A stretch of 64,000 bases of DNA from Sesamum alatum. Taxonomy: Eukaryota > Streptophyta > Magnoliopsida > Lamiales > Pedaliaceae. The first letter of the stretch is position 1. Each line of letters opens with the position of its first letter. Shown here one piece after another: positions 23,055-32,327 of this stretch. A program made the translations under genes and the position numbers. Location of the stretch: positions 41,409,855 through 41,473,854 of the forward strand of contig JACGWO010000002.1 of the NCBI GenBank assembly GCA_034509735.1. The letters are read 5' to 3'. The notes under the pieces were generated by a model. That model was not told the origin of the DNA, ran no database searches, and saw only the letters and a list, made by a program, of their open reading frames with translations.

Positions 23055-23464
23055 AAGGTTAAATTACAGCTATCTCCCCTGACGTTTAGTATAATTATAA
23101 ATATCTCCTCGTTATTTGAGAAATTACAAATATCTCCCTCAAATTGAAAATAATTATGTAGTCCCTAGATGAGATGTAAAAAAGTACTATTTTACCCTTG
23201 TTGAACTTTTTTTCTTTTTAAAAAAGAAGCATTTAAAAAAATAAAAAATCCAAGGGTGGATAAAATAAATAATTCATAGAGAATATTAATCTATAAAAAT
23301 ATTTTAAAATTTTTTAATGAACATATAAAATTACAACTTATAATTCAAAAGACTCGTTGTTAGACAGAAGTTAAAGTCAGGAGAGTATATGTAATTCATT
23401 AAATAACAAAAGAATATTTATAATTATGTCAAATATTATGAGATGTGATTGTAATTTACACTAA
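23055..23464. mobile_element. Long-TIR MITE, about 410 bp
   Basis: The left arm TTAAATTACAGCTATCTCCCCTGACG continues through TAATTATAAATATCTCC. The right arm repeats it inverted (TATTTATAATTATGTCAAA ... GATTGTAATTTACA). It is the same family as 26216-26663 and 28834-29258, here more diverged and without a clear target duplication. Confidence 0.7.
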
Positions 23465-23583
23465 ATGTGAAGCTATCGCTCTTAAAGTCTGCGGGCTCTT
23501 GTGGATTTTTAAAATTCTAGAACGAGTCATATCTTTTATTATAAATTATTATATGCTATGTTGTGCTTTATGTTTACATGCTA

Positions 23584-23614
<31 letters not shown>

Positions 23615-24061
23615 TTTTTAAAAAAAAAGATGCTTATATTATCACAGAGCCCTGTACTCCTTTTTCTCCACTATTTTATATGTGAATTTTCTTTTATTCA
23701 TTTATTTTTTCTATTTTATTTTATTTAATTTTTTTATTGTAAATTATTAATTTAATAAAAATATTATTGATTTGCACCTGCCTAGTGCATTGAGTGTGCG
23801 TTGCCGACTAATTTATATAAATTGTGAGATACATTGTTAATGTAAATTTTGTATATGTAACCAGTATATGTGCGATGTAATATAAATACAACGTTAATTT
23901 ATAATTAAAAAAGAATAAATTAACCTATTTTTATTTTAGAAGCCCCTTGTTTGGCTGGAGGCAGAATTCCAATAGAATCCTTGCTGAGAAATCTGGGGGC
24001 GTCCAAACAGCCCTTTGCTTAACGTTCTCCCATCTGCAAAACTCCCAAATTCCAAAATCAT
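23465..24061. other. AT-rich intergenic DNA and CHCH gene promoter
   Basis: A TA microsatellite lies at 23582-23607, followed by poly-T/poly-A. The last ~120 bases before 24091 include the short leader of the CHCH gene. No other gene is seen. Confidence 0.5.
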
Positions 24062-24070
24062 AAACCCTAA
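24062..24070 (+). promoter_or_regulatory. Telo-box in the leader of the CHCH gene
   Basis: AAACCCTAA lies about 20 bases before the ATG. Telo-boxes are common near starts of plant genes for translation and mitochondrial biogenesis, which fits the predicted product. Confidence 0.5.
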
Positions 24071-24090
24071 AAAGCGAAGGAGGAAAATTC

Positions 24091-24823
24091 ATGGAGACAG
24101 CTCAAAATCAACACCATGCTGTGTGCGGAAAAGAAGCGCTCGATCTGCTCAATTGCGTTGCTCAGTCGCCTTACGATCAAGAAAAATGCATTGCTCTCCT
24201 CCAATCCTTGCGTCAATGCGTCCTCGATAAAGTACGTTCGACAGATTCTGCTCGCATTTACATGCATTTGTTCTTCTTTACATTTGTGATCTGCAACTTA
24301 TTAGTTCGTCTGGAAACCCTGAGATTCCTGAATCAGCTCTCCTGTCTGTTGCCTGATAATTTCTGTGTCAGGACAAAACTTGTCTTGTCTCTAATTCAGC
24401 TACAAGATTAAGTTTTGTCCGAAATTTGATCCGTAAAGGAGTAAGAACTTCGATTAATTAATTATCTTGGTAAGACGGCTTCTTGTTGAAACTTGATAAT
24501 CGAAACAAATACTGGGTTTTAGGCGATTTATGATAACTAATGATGCTAAATAAGTCATGTAAGAATCGTTTTCAACTCTGTTTCCAATCATTAACTTGGT
24601 GGTTTCAGTTGTTCTTGCTGATTTCATCTTGCTGTAAGATACTTCCTTTTCAGCTATTCATGTATTATGTGTTCACCATTGCATTATTTGTCATGTTTCC
24701 ATACCAATTGAGATTTCTGTTTTTTTTTCTATTTAAATTCTTCGAATTCAGAAAGTGAAGAAGTTCTCGCTGGCAGAACAGACCAAAGAACAATCCGATT
24801 CAAGTGGCAAGAAGCAAAGTTGA
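24091..24823 (+). CDS. Twin-CX9C (CHCH-domain) small protein, Cox19-like family
   Basis: A two-exon gene: 24091-24231 (47 codons, donor AAA|GTACGT) and 24752-24823 (acceptor TTCAG|AAAGTG, 23 codons and stop). The intron is 520 bases, phase 0. The 70-residue product has cysteines at 12, 22, 33 and 43, giving C(X)9C ... C(X)9C. This is the twin CX9C signature of proteins imported into the mitochondrial intermembrane space by the Mia40/Erv1 relay. It lacks a cleavable presequence and ends with a lysine-rich polar tail (KKVKKFSLAEQTK). Members of this family include COX assembly factors, but the exact role of this one is not known to me. Unspliced reading would run into the intron after LDK. Both splice sites are canonical and the joined protein keeps the helix register. 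Confidence 0.85.
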
Positions 24824-25294
24824 ATTTCTATTGCTCTTGGAAGTTGGAGGCAAATTGGAAGTTGATTTTCTATACTTGGATCGAGTCTAAGCATAGTTAG
24901 TGTTGATTTTCTTATATGGATCGTGTGTAAGCAACGTTAGTGTTGAGACCTACACTTTGACATGCACAGATGCACGAGCATTATTTGATCACATAAGCAG
25001 CATCGCCTGTTTCTAAGTACCATGTCATTCAAGAAAAGTTGATGAGAGTAAGAGAAGGAAACCGGTGAACTAAATTGATATATCAAATAGTTGAAATTTG
25101 ACATACTAAATTGATATATCAAATAGTTGAAAATTGACATAAATCGCAGTCCCTCAAGACGACATTCAGAAGAATCAACTCAAACCTCGAAATTCTATCA
25201 GTAAAGTACATGATTCAAAGTTGTTTTCCAGTCAATCAAATCTTAAATCCAAGAAAGCTAAACACTAAAAACCGCTAACTCTCCATGGATGAAC
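24824..25294. other. CHCH 3' region and intergenic DNA with two small tandem duplications
   Basis: A 40-41-base unit (GTTGATTTTC...) is duplicated at 24861-24941, in the likely 3' UTR of the CHCH gene. A 36-base unit containing the palindrome TTGATATATCAA is duplicated at 25069-25140. The stretch after 25150 is probably the 3' UTR of the minus-strand AG-peptide gene. Confidence 0.6.
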
Positions 25295-25884
25295 TCAAAC
25301 ACTCAATGGAGCATCAAAGGTGTGGATGAGATATGTGAGCACCAAAGCCAACAACATCAGGCCATAAGCAATTCCCTGGTCAATTGCTGTCCCTGCGAAG
25401 CAATGCGGATTTCTCCTTAGATGTTCAAGAAATCACATCATGATAAATACCATCAGTATAATTAAGCCTAACTTCAGGGATCTCGATATAATTTACCCTA
25501 AATCTAACACATTGGAGTTTAATTTTTTCTTAGGGAGGAAAAGTAAATAAATATATCCATCCCATTTCCCCTTCAATTCTCTCACTGACGACTGAACCAG
25601 CAAAACAAAAGGCAAAACCAAAACTTTTCGGTGAATTTAAACAAAATCCTGAGCACAGAGCAATAGAAAAGGGTTTCTCCTCAGAAGGGCAAATTGCGGA
25701 ACAGCAAAGTCGGAGAAAATCAAAGAAAAAGAGAAAGGAAAAATGGAAACTCACCGTCACTTGTCGGAGCAGGAGCCGGAGCGAAGCCCTCATAGCCATG
25801 GCCCTGAACGGCAGGCATAAAAATCTCAAAAACAAGAACAAATGCAGCAATCACGCCGAATGAAACCTTGCAATTCACTGCCAT
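25295..25884 (-). CDS. AGP: Arabinogalactan peptide (AG peptide), GPI-anchored type
   Basis: A two-exon minus-strand gene: 25884-25755 and 25392-25295 (donor GACG|GTGAGT, acceptor CGCAG|GGACA), coding 75 residues. It begins MAVNCKVSFGVIAAFVLVFE, a hydrophobic signal peptide likely cut after about residue 28 (AVQG). A very short mature part follows with the APAPAPTS glycomodule, whose prolines would be hydroxylated and decorated with arabinogalactan. Then comes SDGTAIDQGIAYGLMLLALV, the GPI-attachment and C-terminal hydrophobic signal that is highly conserved in the AGP16/20/22/41 group. The product should sit on the outer plasma membrane and wall face. The C-terminal HTFDAPLSV is slightly changed from the usual IHPLDA. 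The upstream GA microsatellite (25940-25965) lies in the leader. Confidence 0.93.
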
Positions 25885-26205
25885 TCTCTGATTTGTTTTT
25901 CTTCTCTCCTCTCTGCTAGGGAATTGGTTGGCACTATGCAGCAGAGAGAGAGAGAGAGAGAGAGGAGAGAGGAATAAGGCAGCACCAAATCAGAAGGTGG
26001 TAATACGTTGAAATGAAAAGGAAAAATGGCAGGTCTGAATGTATGGTGAGTGGTGGGGGAGAGGTAATGGAACGCATGTCTTTCTGCAGCTTTTAATATT
26101 ATTATTCCCATGTGCGCTCTCTCTCTCTCTTCGGATTCCTTTCCCTGGGTGGAACCGTACCGGGAGAGCCGGTGGTCCGCCGACAAGAGGTGAAAGAAAT
26201 ACTAA
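25885..26205 (-). promoter_or_regulatory. Leader and promoter region of the AG-peptide gene
   Basis: Pyrimidine-rich on the minus strand with a TC (GA on plus) repeat at 25940-25965 and a second CT block at 26117-26130. No coding region. A TATA box is not obvious. Confidence 0.45.
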
Positions 26206-26215
26206 TAAGGGATAA

Positions 26216-26663
26216 GGTAAATTAAAGACAAATTCCAAGAGGTTTGGCGTAATTATTAATATTTTTTTGTTATTTAAAAAATTATAAATACTCTATGAAA
26301 TTTATATTTAACCAAAGATTTGAAATTGATCATTTAGCTCTTGATTTTTTTTTTAAATTGTAGGAAAACTAGTTGAGATAAATTGCATTATTGCTCATTT
26401 ATGTAAAAAAAACTTAAGGAATATTTCCATATGCATTGTAATATAAAAAAATTCAAAAAAATTAAGAATTAAATAAAAAATCAATTTGCATAATAACATT
26501 TTGATCAGTTCAACCATAAAATTTGATGGAAATGGGTTATCTGTTATACGGTTACAAACATTAGGGAGGTAGCTGTAATTTACCCTAAAGGATAATTTTT
26601 CAAAACAACGAGGGGATATTTGTAATTATGTCAAACCTCAAGGGAGGTAGCTGTAATTTATCC
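26216..26663. mobile_element. Long-TIR Mutator-like MITE with doubled right terminus
   Basis: Flanking repeats are TAAGGGATAA (26206-26215) and TAAAGGATAA (26664-26673), 9 of 10 identical. The right terminal sequence GGGAGGTAGCTGTAATTTA is present twice, ~85 bases apart (around 26564 and 26641), each followed by TAAAGGATAA or nearly so. The interior is very similar to the copy at 28834 (AAATTGCATTATTGCTC). Confidence 0.75.
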
Positions 26664-26667
26664 TAAA

Positions 26668-27160
26668 GGATAATCATACATTGCTCGCAAAAATTTAAGG
26701 TAATTATATGTAAATTTCCGTAATTTAAAAAATTATATTTAGATCCCTAATGTTTGTTTCGTTTAATAAATACATTCTTCATATAATTAAAATTTATGCA
26801 ATTCGTTGATATTAATAAAAAAATTGTATGAAAATTCTTATTTACCCCAAATTAATTTACTACTAACTTATTGCTGGTCAAATAACTTTTTTCTGACCAA
26901 ACTAGCCTTGTAAGGATGAATATGTACATCTCATGTGAATTAGTGCCTGTAAAGATATGTAATGATAGTTTGATTTGAAAAAAATTATTTTGCCTTCAAT
27001 AAGTCAATGATAAACCAATTAGGTATAAATATGAATTTAACAGAGGAGTCTATTTATTGGAAAAAAACAAACATAAAGAATACTAGATATAATTTTTCAA
27101 ACTACAAAAAATTTATATGTAATTATACCAAATTTTAAGAAAGAGCATTCTAACTATCCC
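26668..27160. mobile_element. MITE related to the outer element of the nested stack
   Basis: The left end GGATAATCATACATTG and inner AATTATATGTAAATTT are inverted at the right end (AATTTATATGTAATTATACC ... TAACTATCC). The interior shares blocks with 13973-16058, such as ACCAAACTAGCC/AAACTACTC and the inverted copy TAGTTTGA. It directly abuts the preceding MITE. Confidence 0.65.
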
Positions 27161-28823
27161 TATTATTTGTTATCAGCAATCTTGTACATAGCCTCACAAT
27201 CATGCGATATGTTTTTTAAGGAAAATGCATTTGGAAATTATATTCATAAGGAAAAATGTATTATGATCTTTTTACATTTATAATAATTATATAAATTTAT
27301 GCTCCCTTCATAACAACCGAAGATATTTGTAAGATATAGTAAAATGTATGTATAAGAATGGAAAATCTAGAACTTTTGTACTATTTTCTAAAAACAGGGT
27401 TGGATTTTTTGTGATATTGTATACTTTATTTGGTAAATTTTAGAAAATAAATCATTTTAGATATGCATCTTCTTCTTTGACATCAGGGACGGATTTAGAA
27501 GTAAAAATTTGAGGGTCCGAAATTATTAAGGTAATTTTTTATAACATCCTTAAATTCTTTCATATTCATTTGATTTAATTTATTTCGGCCATTATAAACC
27601 TACTATAATCCACATTAATATTTAAAAGATCAAAGACGTTAAAACTTTTGTTATTCAACTCTATTGATGTCTCTTTACCCTTGTCATAACTCTATATCTG
27701 TATGAATGTGCCTTTCTTAATTGTTCCATTTGCTTTAAATAGGATTAAATGCGACACAACCACTTATGAAAATATACGCAAAACTTGTATTTTTTTTTTT
27801 AAAAAAAAGAAAGGACAATAAGATTTTTTGAAATTTTTACTAGAAAGGCAATGCAATTCCTCGACGTCGGAGTTAGGGTGTGTTTGGTGAGCACATAAAC
27901 TCGTCAAAACAAAAGATGTTTGAGAGTTTTATACAATACTAGAAAGTGTTTGGTAATTTTTTTAGAAAAAGATACTTATAAGGTCTAAAAATAAGATGTC
28001 AAGAGCTTATAAACTCTTAAAAAAAAGTAAGAATTTTCAACTTATTTCTAAAATCTTAACAAATTCCTTTAAATTAATTATAAATTTATCGTTATTAATA
28101 TTTTATAAGTGGGACGCGTGCACTATACCTCTCTTTACAAGGGGGTAAATTGCTTTAATTCTGAAAATAGAAAAGAGATAATTTGATAGTTATTTTTTGA
28201 AATGGGGCAAATTTTCCACATTATCTATATCATGGGGATAGTTTGCATTTTTCTCAATTTTGGAAGGAACTCCAAAAGACCGAGAGAACCGGTGGTAGGT
28301 AAAGGACGAACATGGGGTCCCAACCACTGTGTCTGGGCGCCTAGGCAAGTGGTGATATCCCACGTGACCGGCGGGAACCGGCTTGTCAGTTGCGTTCCTG
28401 TTTGGCGCCACATGCTCTGGTCCAGATCCTTCCACGTGGACACATCTGGGGTGGACTACCTTGGATCCTTGGTTTTGGCTGCTTCACCCCTCATAGAATT
28501 TTTTATGTATCTGTTTTGCGAAAATTGCATAAAACCCCTTGTTTTTTTTCTAAAATTGCATAAAATATTAAATTTATGACATCTAAAACATCATCCGTAA
28601 TTTTAAAATAACTGACACGTGCCAATTCTGTTAATTAACAATAAACGCGTTAAGGTTTTCAATGAATTGTCCGTTGTTAACCTTTATTTATTATGCATTA
28701 TTATTTTTTATTAATAATAGCCTTCATATCTTCACTAGACACATGAAAAAAAATTAGTATGTAATTACTTAGCAATTATTAGATTTTAAATTCTTAAAAA
28801 TGAAAAGTCCAAATTTTAATGCA
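27161..28823. other. Intergenic DNA with a GC-richer promoter-like islet
   Basis: Mostly AT-rich and without a supported gene. At 27875-28030 there is a hAT-like GTGTTTGGTGAGC end. At 28262-28480 a GC-richer islet carries two CACGTG boxes (28361, 28433) and inverted CCGG-type motifs. The open frames through it show no domain. Confidence 0.4.
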
Positions 28824-28833
28824 TATTTTACAC

Positions 28834-29258
28834 GGATAAATTATATCTACGTCCCCTGAGGTTTGTCATAATTACAAATATCCCTTCGTTGTTTGAAAAA
28901 TTACAAATACCCCCTGAGGTTTGTAATTTTTAATCAGAGGCCTGAAATTGACCATTTTGTCCATGACTTTTTTTATTAAAATTGTAAAAAAATCGGCCAA
29001 GGCAAATTGCATTATTGCTCCTCTGTGTAAAAAACTTAAGAAACCCCCCCGCACATTGTAGTCCAAAAAAATATCAAAAATTAAATAAAAATAATTTAGT
29101 GCATAAGGGCATTTTGATCAGTTTATCCGTAAATATTAATGAAAATGGGTTATTTGTTAGACGGTTACAAATCTCTGGGGGGTATTTATAATTTTTCAAA
29201 CAACGAGGGAGTATTTGTAATTATGCCAAACCTCAGGAGAGGTAGATGTAATTTACCC
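28834..29258. mobile_element. Long-TIR Mutator-like MITE, 425 bp, perfect 10-bp target duplication
   Basis: Flanked by TATTTTACAC at 28824-28833 and 29259-29268. The left arm reads TCCCCTGAGGTTTGTCATAA, then TTACAAATATCCC and CGTTGTTTGAAAAATTACAA. The right arm is its inverted copy. The TIRs are about 80 bases. This is the best preserved of the three family members in the window. Confidence 0.88.
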
Positions 29259-29296
29259 TATTTTACACTTATACCAAAACACATGCATATAATATA

Positions 29297-29591
29297 TCTA
29301 TACTATTATATAAAAGAAACATCTTTTTTATTCACAAATGACAGTTAATGACACCGCCGTACCGCTATTTTGTAATGCCAAAAATAATCCTAAACCAATA
29401 TGATAACTACTTTATTCAACTTTTCAAAATTTTATATTAATTGGTAAATTACTTTTTTCTTTCTTTCCTTCTTTTTTTTTTTTTTAATGTGATGTCTTAG
29501 TTTATATATTTTATTTTTATTTATAATATATTTTAAAGCGTAAAAAATTATTTATTATATGAACACAGAAACGGCGTGCCACAACGACTAG
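29297..29591 (+). mobile_element. Short non-autonomous Helitron, 295 bp
   Basis: It starts TCTATACTATTATATAAAAG after an A and ends ACGGCGTGCCACAACGACTAG before a T. Its 3' end is nearly the same as that of the minus-strand Helitron at 14687-14910. Non-coding. Confidence 0.75.
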
Positions 29592-29763
29592 TATCACAAA
29601 CATAACTACCTTTTGGTAGTGTTTCTTTTCTTTTAAATTTTTAATGAATCTTTTTTTCTCTCTAACATTATATATATTATTATCTTCTTTTATCCCTATT
29701 TTCTTATAAATATAATGTTAACTTATTATATTTTACATACTTTATCAAATAAAAACTATTTTA

Positions 29764-30023
29764 TTTTAAATAATCTTAAAAGAATATGCACACACGTACA
29801 GTGTGCTAATAAATTACTACTAAGTATATATAGTACTTTGTCCGAATTGAAGACTTCTATGTTATTTTTGCATGTGTTGAGTGTGGCCCATGACCCTATA
29901 AATGGTACATCTATAATTGTAATTATACTCCGTCTTATAAGAAATTCACATTTAACCTAATAAAATAATGACATGTGTCATCGAGATATTGTATTTAACC
30001 AACAAAGCTAGTATTTATAAATA
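29764..30023. repeat. 260-bp dispersed repeat, copy 1
   Basis: Nearly identical to 31746-32005 across exactly 260 bases, from TTTTAAATAATCTTAAAAG to TAGTATTTATAAATA. It contains a 24-base block (29875-29898, starting TGTTGAGTGTGGCCC) identical to the start of the second Copia LTR at 38885. Confidence 0.9.
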
Positions 30024-31285
30024 CTAGCAGTGCGGGCACACGCGATGCATGAGCAAATAAAAAAAATGATAAAAATATTAAGATATATTAATTAGTGTGT
30101 TTAAATTACATACTTTGGTCAATTTTAATACGTATATGATCTATTTTACATCGAAGTTTAGTAGATCATTAACCATATATTTGTTAATTGTCTGATCTAA
30201 AATATTTTATAAAATTAATTTACAAAAATACTTAATGAATGACCGTAATCTATCTATACTACTATAAAAGAAAAAGTTTATTTTCCTCTAATAAATGGTG
30301 GTTATTTCATATTTCTATCACCTTTTTTTTTTTAAAAAAAAAAAGTTTGTCCTTTCAAAATGAAACTGAATTTTAAGCTGAATAAGTATATTTATTAGAA
30401 TTTTAAAGGATAAATACACTTTATTAATTTAAAATTTAATTTTGTTTTGAAGGCCAAAATTTGAAAGGACCGGTAAAGGTATGAGTAACTTACAATATAA
30501 AGAAAAATCCCATAACTAAAAAAATTCCAATACCGACGAAAATATTAATGAACAATGAAACCACATATAATTTTTGTTCAATGTAAAAATACTAAAAAAT
30601 ATAAAAACATAGAAGATAAATATATGCATATATATTTCTTTGTTTTCTGTCTTGGTGCTTGGGCAACCTAACTACAAAAGTTTTTATAATCTGCAATTCA
30701 AAAAAAAAAAAAGTATTAGTAATTTTATTCATAAATGAAAGCCAAAGAAAAAAAATAGTAGGGACAAAATGATTTCTATTAAAACTTGTGCACAATGTGG
30801 ATACTTGTTAAAATTTTGTCAAAATTAAATAATTTTGTCAAGCTGCTCAATCATAATAAGATTTGATTAATTTCAATCAAATATCAATCATTCAAAAGAT
30901 GAATTACAATGAAACAACAATAAGGATTTGTGTTCGACTCATTGAAAGACGACGCCCCACCTTCTTTCTCAACGGATATTGGCACCACAACAAACGTAAA
31001 AATAATAATTGGACCATACGACATGTATATATTCTCCTTCTTCCGATTACTTGGCCTCAAGAATTCTGCTCATATCCAGAGACCGGCCTACTTGCTGGAT
31101 GTACTTATTATAGATATCTTGTGGCGTAGCCGCGTAGGCACTAAACTTTAGCCATATGAGTTCTGCAATAACAACTTGTCTATCCTGCATATCAATCTGC
31201 ATATAACTTGTTGCTTATCAATCTGCATATAAATTAGCAACTGTGCATCACATGGGCAATCAATTAGCCATGAAACCCAAATAAA

Positions 31286-31395
31286 TGTTCTGTTGCTCTG
31301 AAAGAGAGAAAAAGGAAGAAGGAGGATTTGACGTGGACGTCTGTTCTGTTGCTCTGAAAGAGAGAAAGAGGAAGGAGGCTTTTACGTGGACATGG
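31286..31395. repeat. 56-bp tandem duplication
   Basis: The unit TGTTCTGTTGCTCTGAAAG begins at 31286 and again at 31342. Both copies contain an ACGTGGAC block and a purine-rich stretch. Confidence 0.85.
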
Positions 31396-31404
31396 GACGT
31401 GGGT

Positions 31405-31414
31405 TGTGTGTGTA

Positions 31415-31483
<69 letters not shown>
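31405..31483. repeat. Compound TG/GA microsatellite
   Basis: A TGTGTATGTG run passes directly into an uninterrupted GA run of about 25 units (to 31483). It should be highly polymorphic. Confidence 0.95.
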
Positions 31484-31484
<1 letters not shown>

Positions 31485-31745
31485 GTGAGATGTGGGAAAA
31501 AATATTTGAGGTGGAAGACTTTTTTTTTTTAGTTTAATTAGTTTAATGAGAGGGTATTTTAGGTAATTCAATAATTTGGTATGAGAACTGCCCGATGAAG
31601 TGTAAATTATCATTTATGCCCTTCATAAATTAGTTAATCCATTTTGTCGAAAGAAAATGAGGATGGAATTATGTAAAAAATAAAGGGCAAATGTTGTAAA
31701 AGGCAAAAAAAAAAACTTCCACTTTAGACACAAAAGTGGGTTTCT

Positions 31746-32005
31746 TTTTAAATAATCTTAAAAGAATATGCACACACGTACAGTGTGCTAATAAATTACT
31801 ACTAAGTATATATAGTACTTTGTCCGAATTGAAGACTTCTATGTTATTTTTGCATGTGTTGAGTGTGGCCCATGACTCTATAAATGGTACATCTGTAATT
31901 GTAATTACACTCCGTCTTATAAGAAATTCACATTTAACCTAATAAAATAATGACATGCGTCATCGAGATATTGTATTTAACCAACAAAGCTAGTATTTAT
32001 AAATA
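31746..32005. repeat. 260-bp dispersed repeat, copy 2
   Basis: Second copy of the repeat at 29764-30023, differing by only a few substitutions (for example CATGACTCTA for CATGACCCTA). Both copies lie in the same orientation about 1.98 kb apart. Confidence 0.9.
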
Positions 32006-32021
32006 TAAGGAAAGGAAAAAT

Positions 32022-32293
32022 GTGCACTTTTTAGTTATTACAAAACTTAAAATACAAATCGACTGAAAGCCTTATACATACGGAATTATGCAACTACGGC
32101 TCCCAACTCAAGATATCTCTGCTGACCCACATAGTAATATTGATAATCGACCTATGATTCACACTTCGGCTAGTCACTGTGACTTATTTTCTGAAAAATA
32201 TTTGGCAAGGGATGAGCTGCCTACTCAATAAGTATAGGTAATCAACCTATATAGACGCATAGATACACGCAATGCTACAAACCAACGAATATT

Positions 32294-32327
<34 letters not shown>

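Larger units (their letters stand above)
30024..31745. other. Intergenic DNA with Helitron termini and microsatellites
   Basis: A minus-oriented Helitron-like 3' end (CGTGTGCCCGCACTGCTAG on the minus strand) starts at about 30024. A plus-oriented Helitron 5' start TCTATACTACTATAAAAG lies at 30253. Neither partner end was found. A GC-richer piece at 30930-31215 has an unrecognised minus-strand open frame (31047-31215). No host gene is called. Confidence 0.4.

Noticed and set aside
29715..29960. 81-codon frame repeated at 31736-31942 as a duplicated gene
   Set aside because: It is part of the 260-bp non-coding repeat; no domain and low-complexity flanks.
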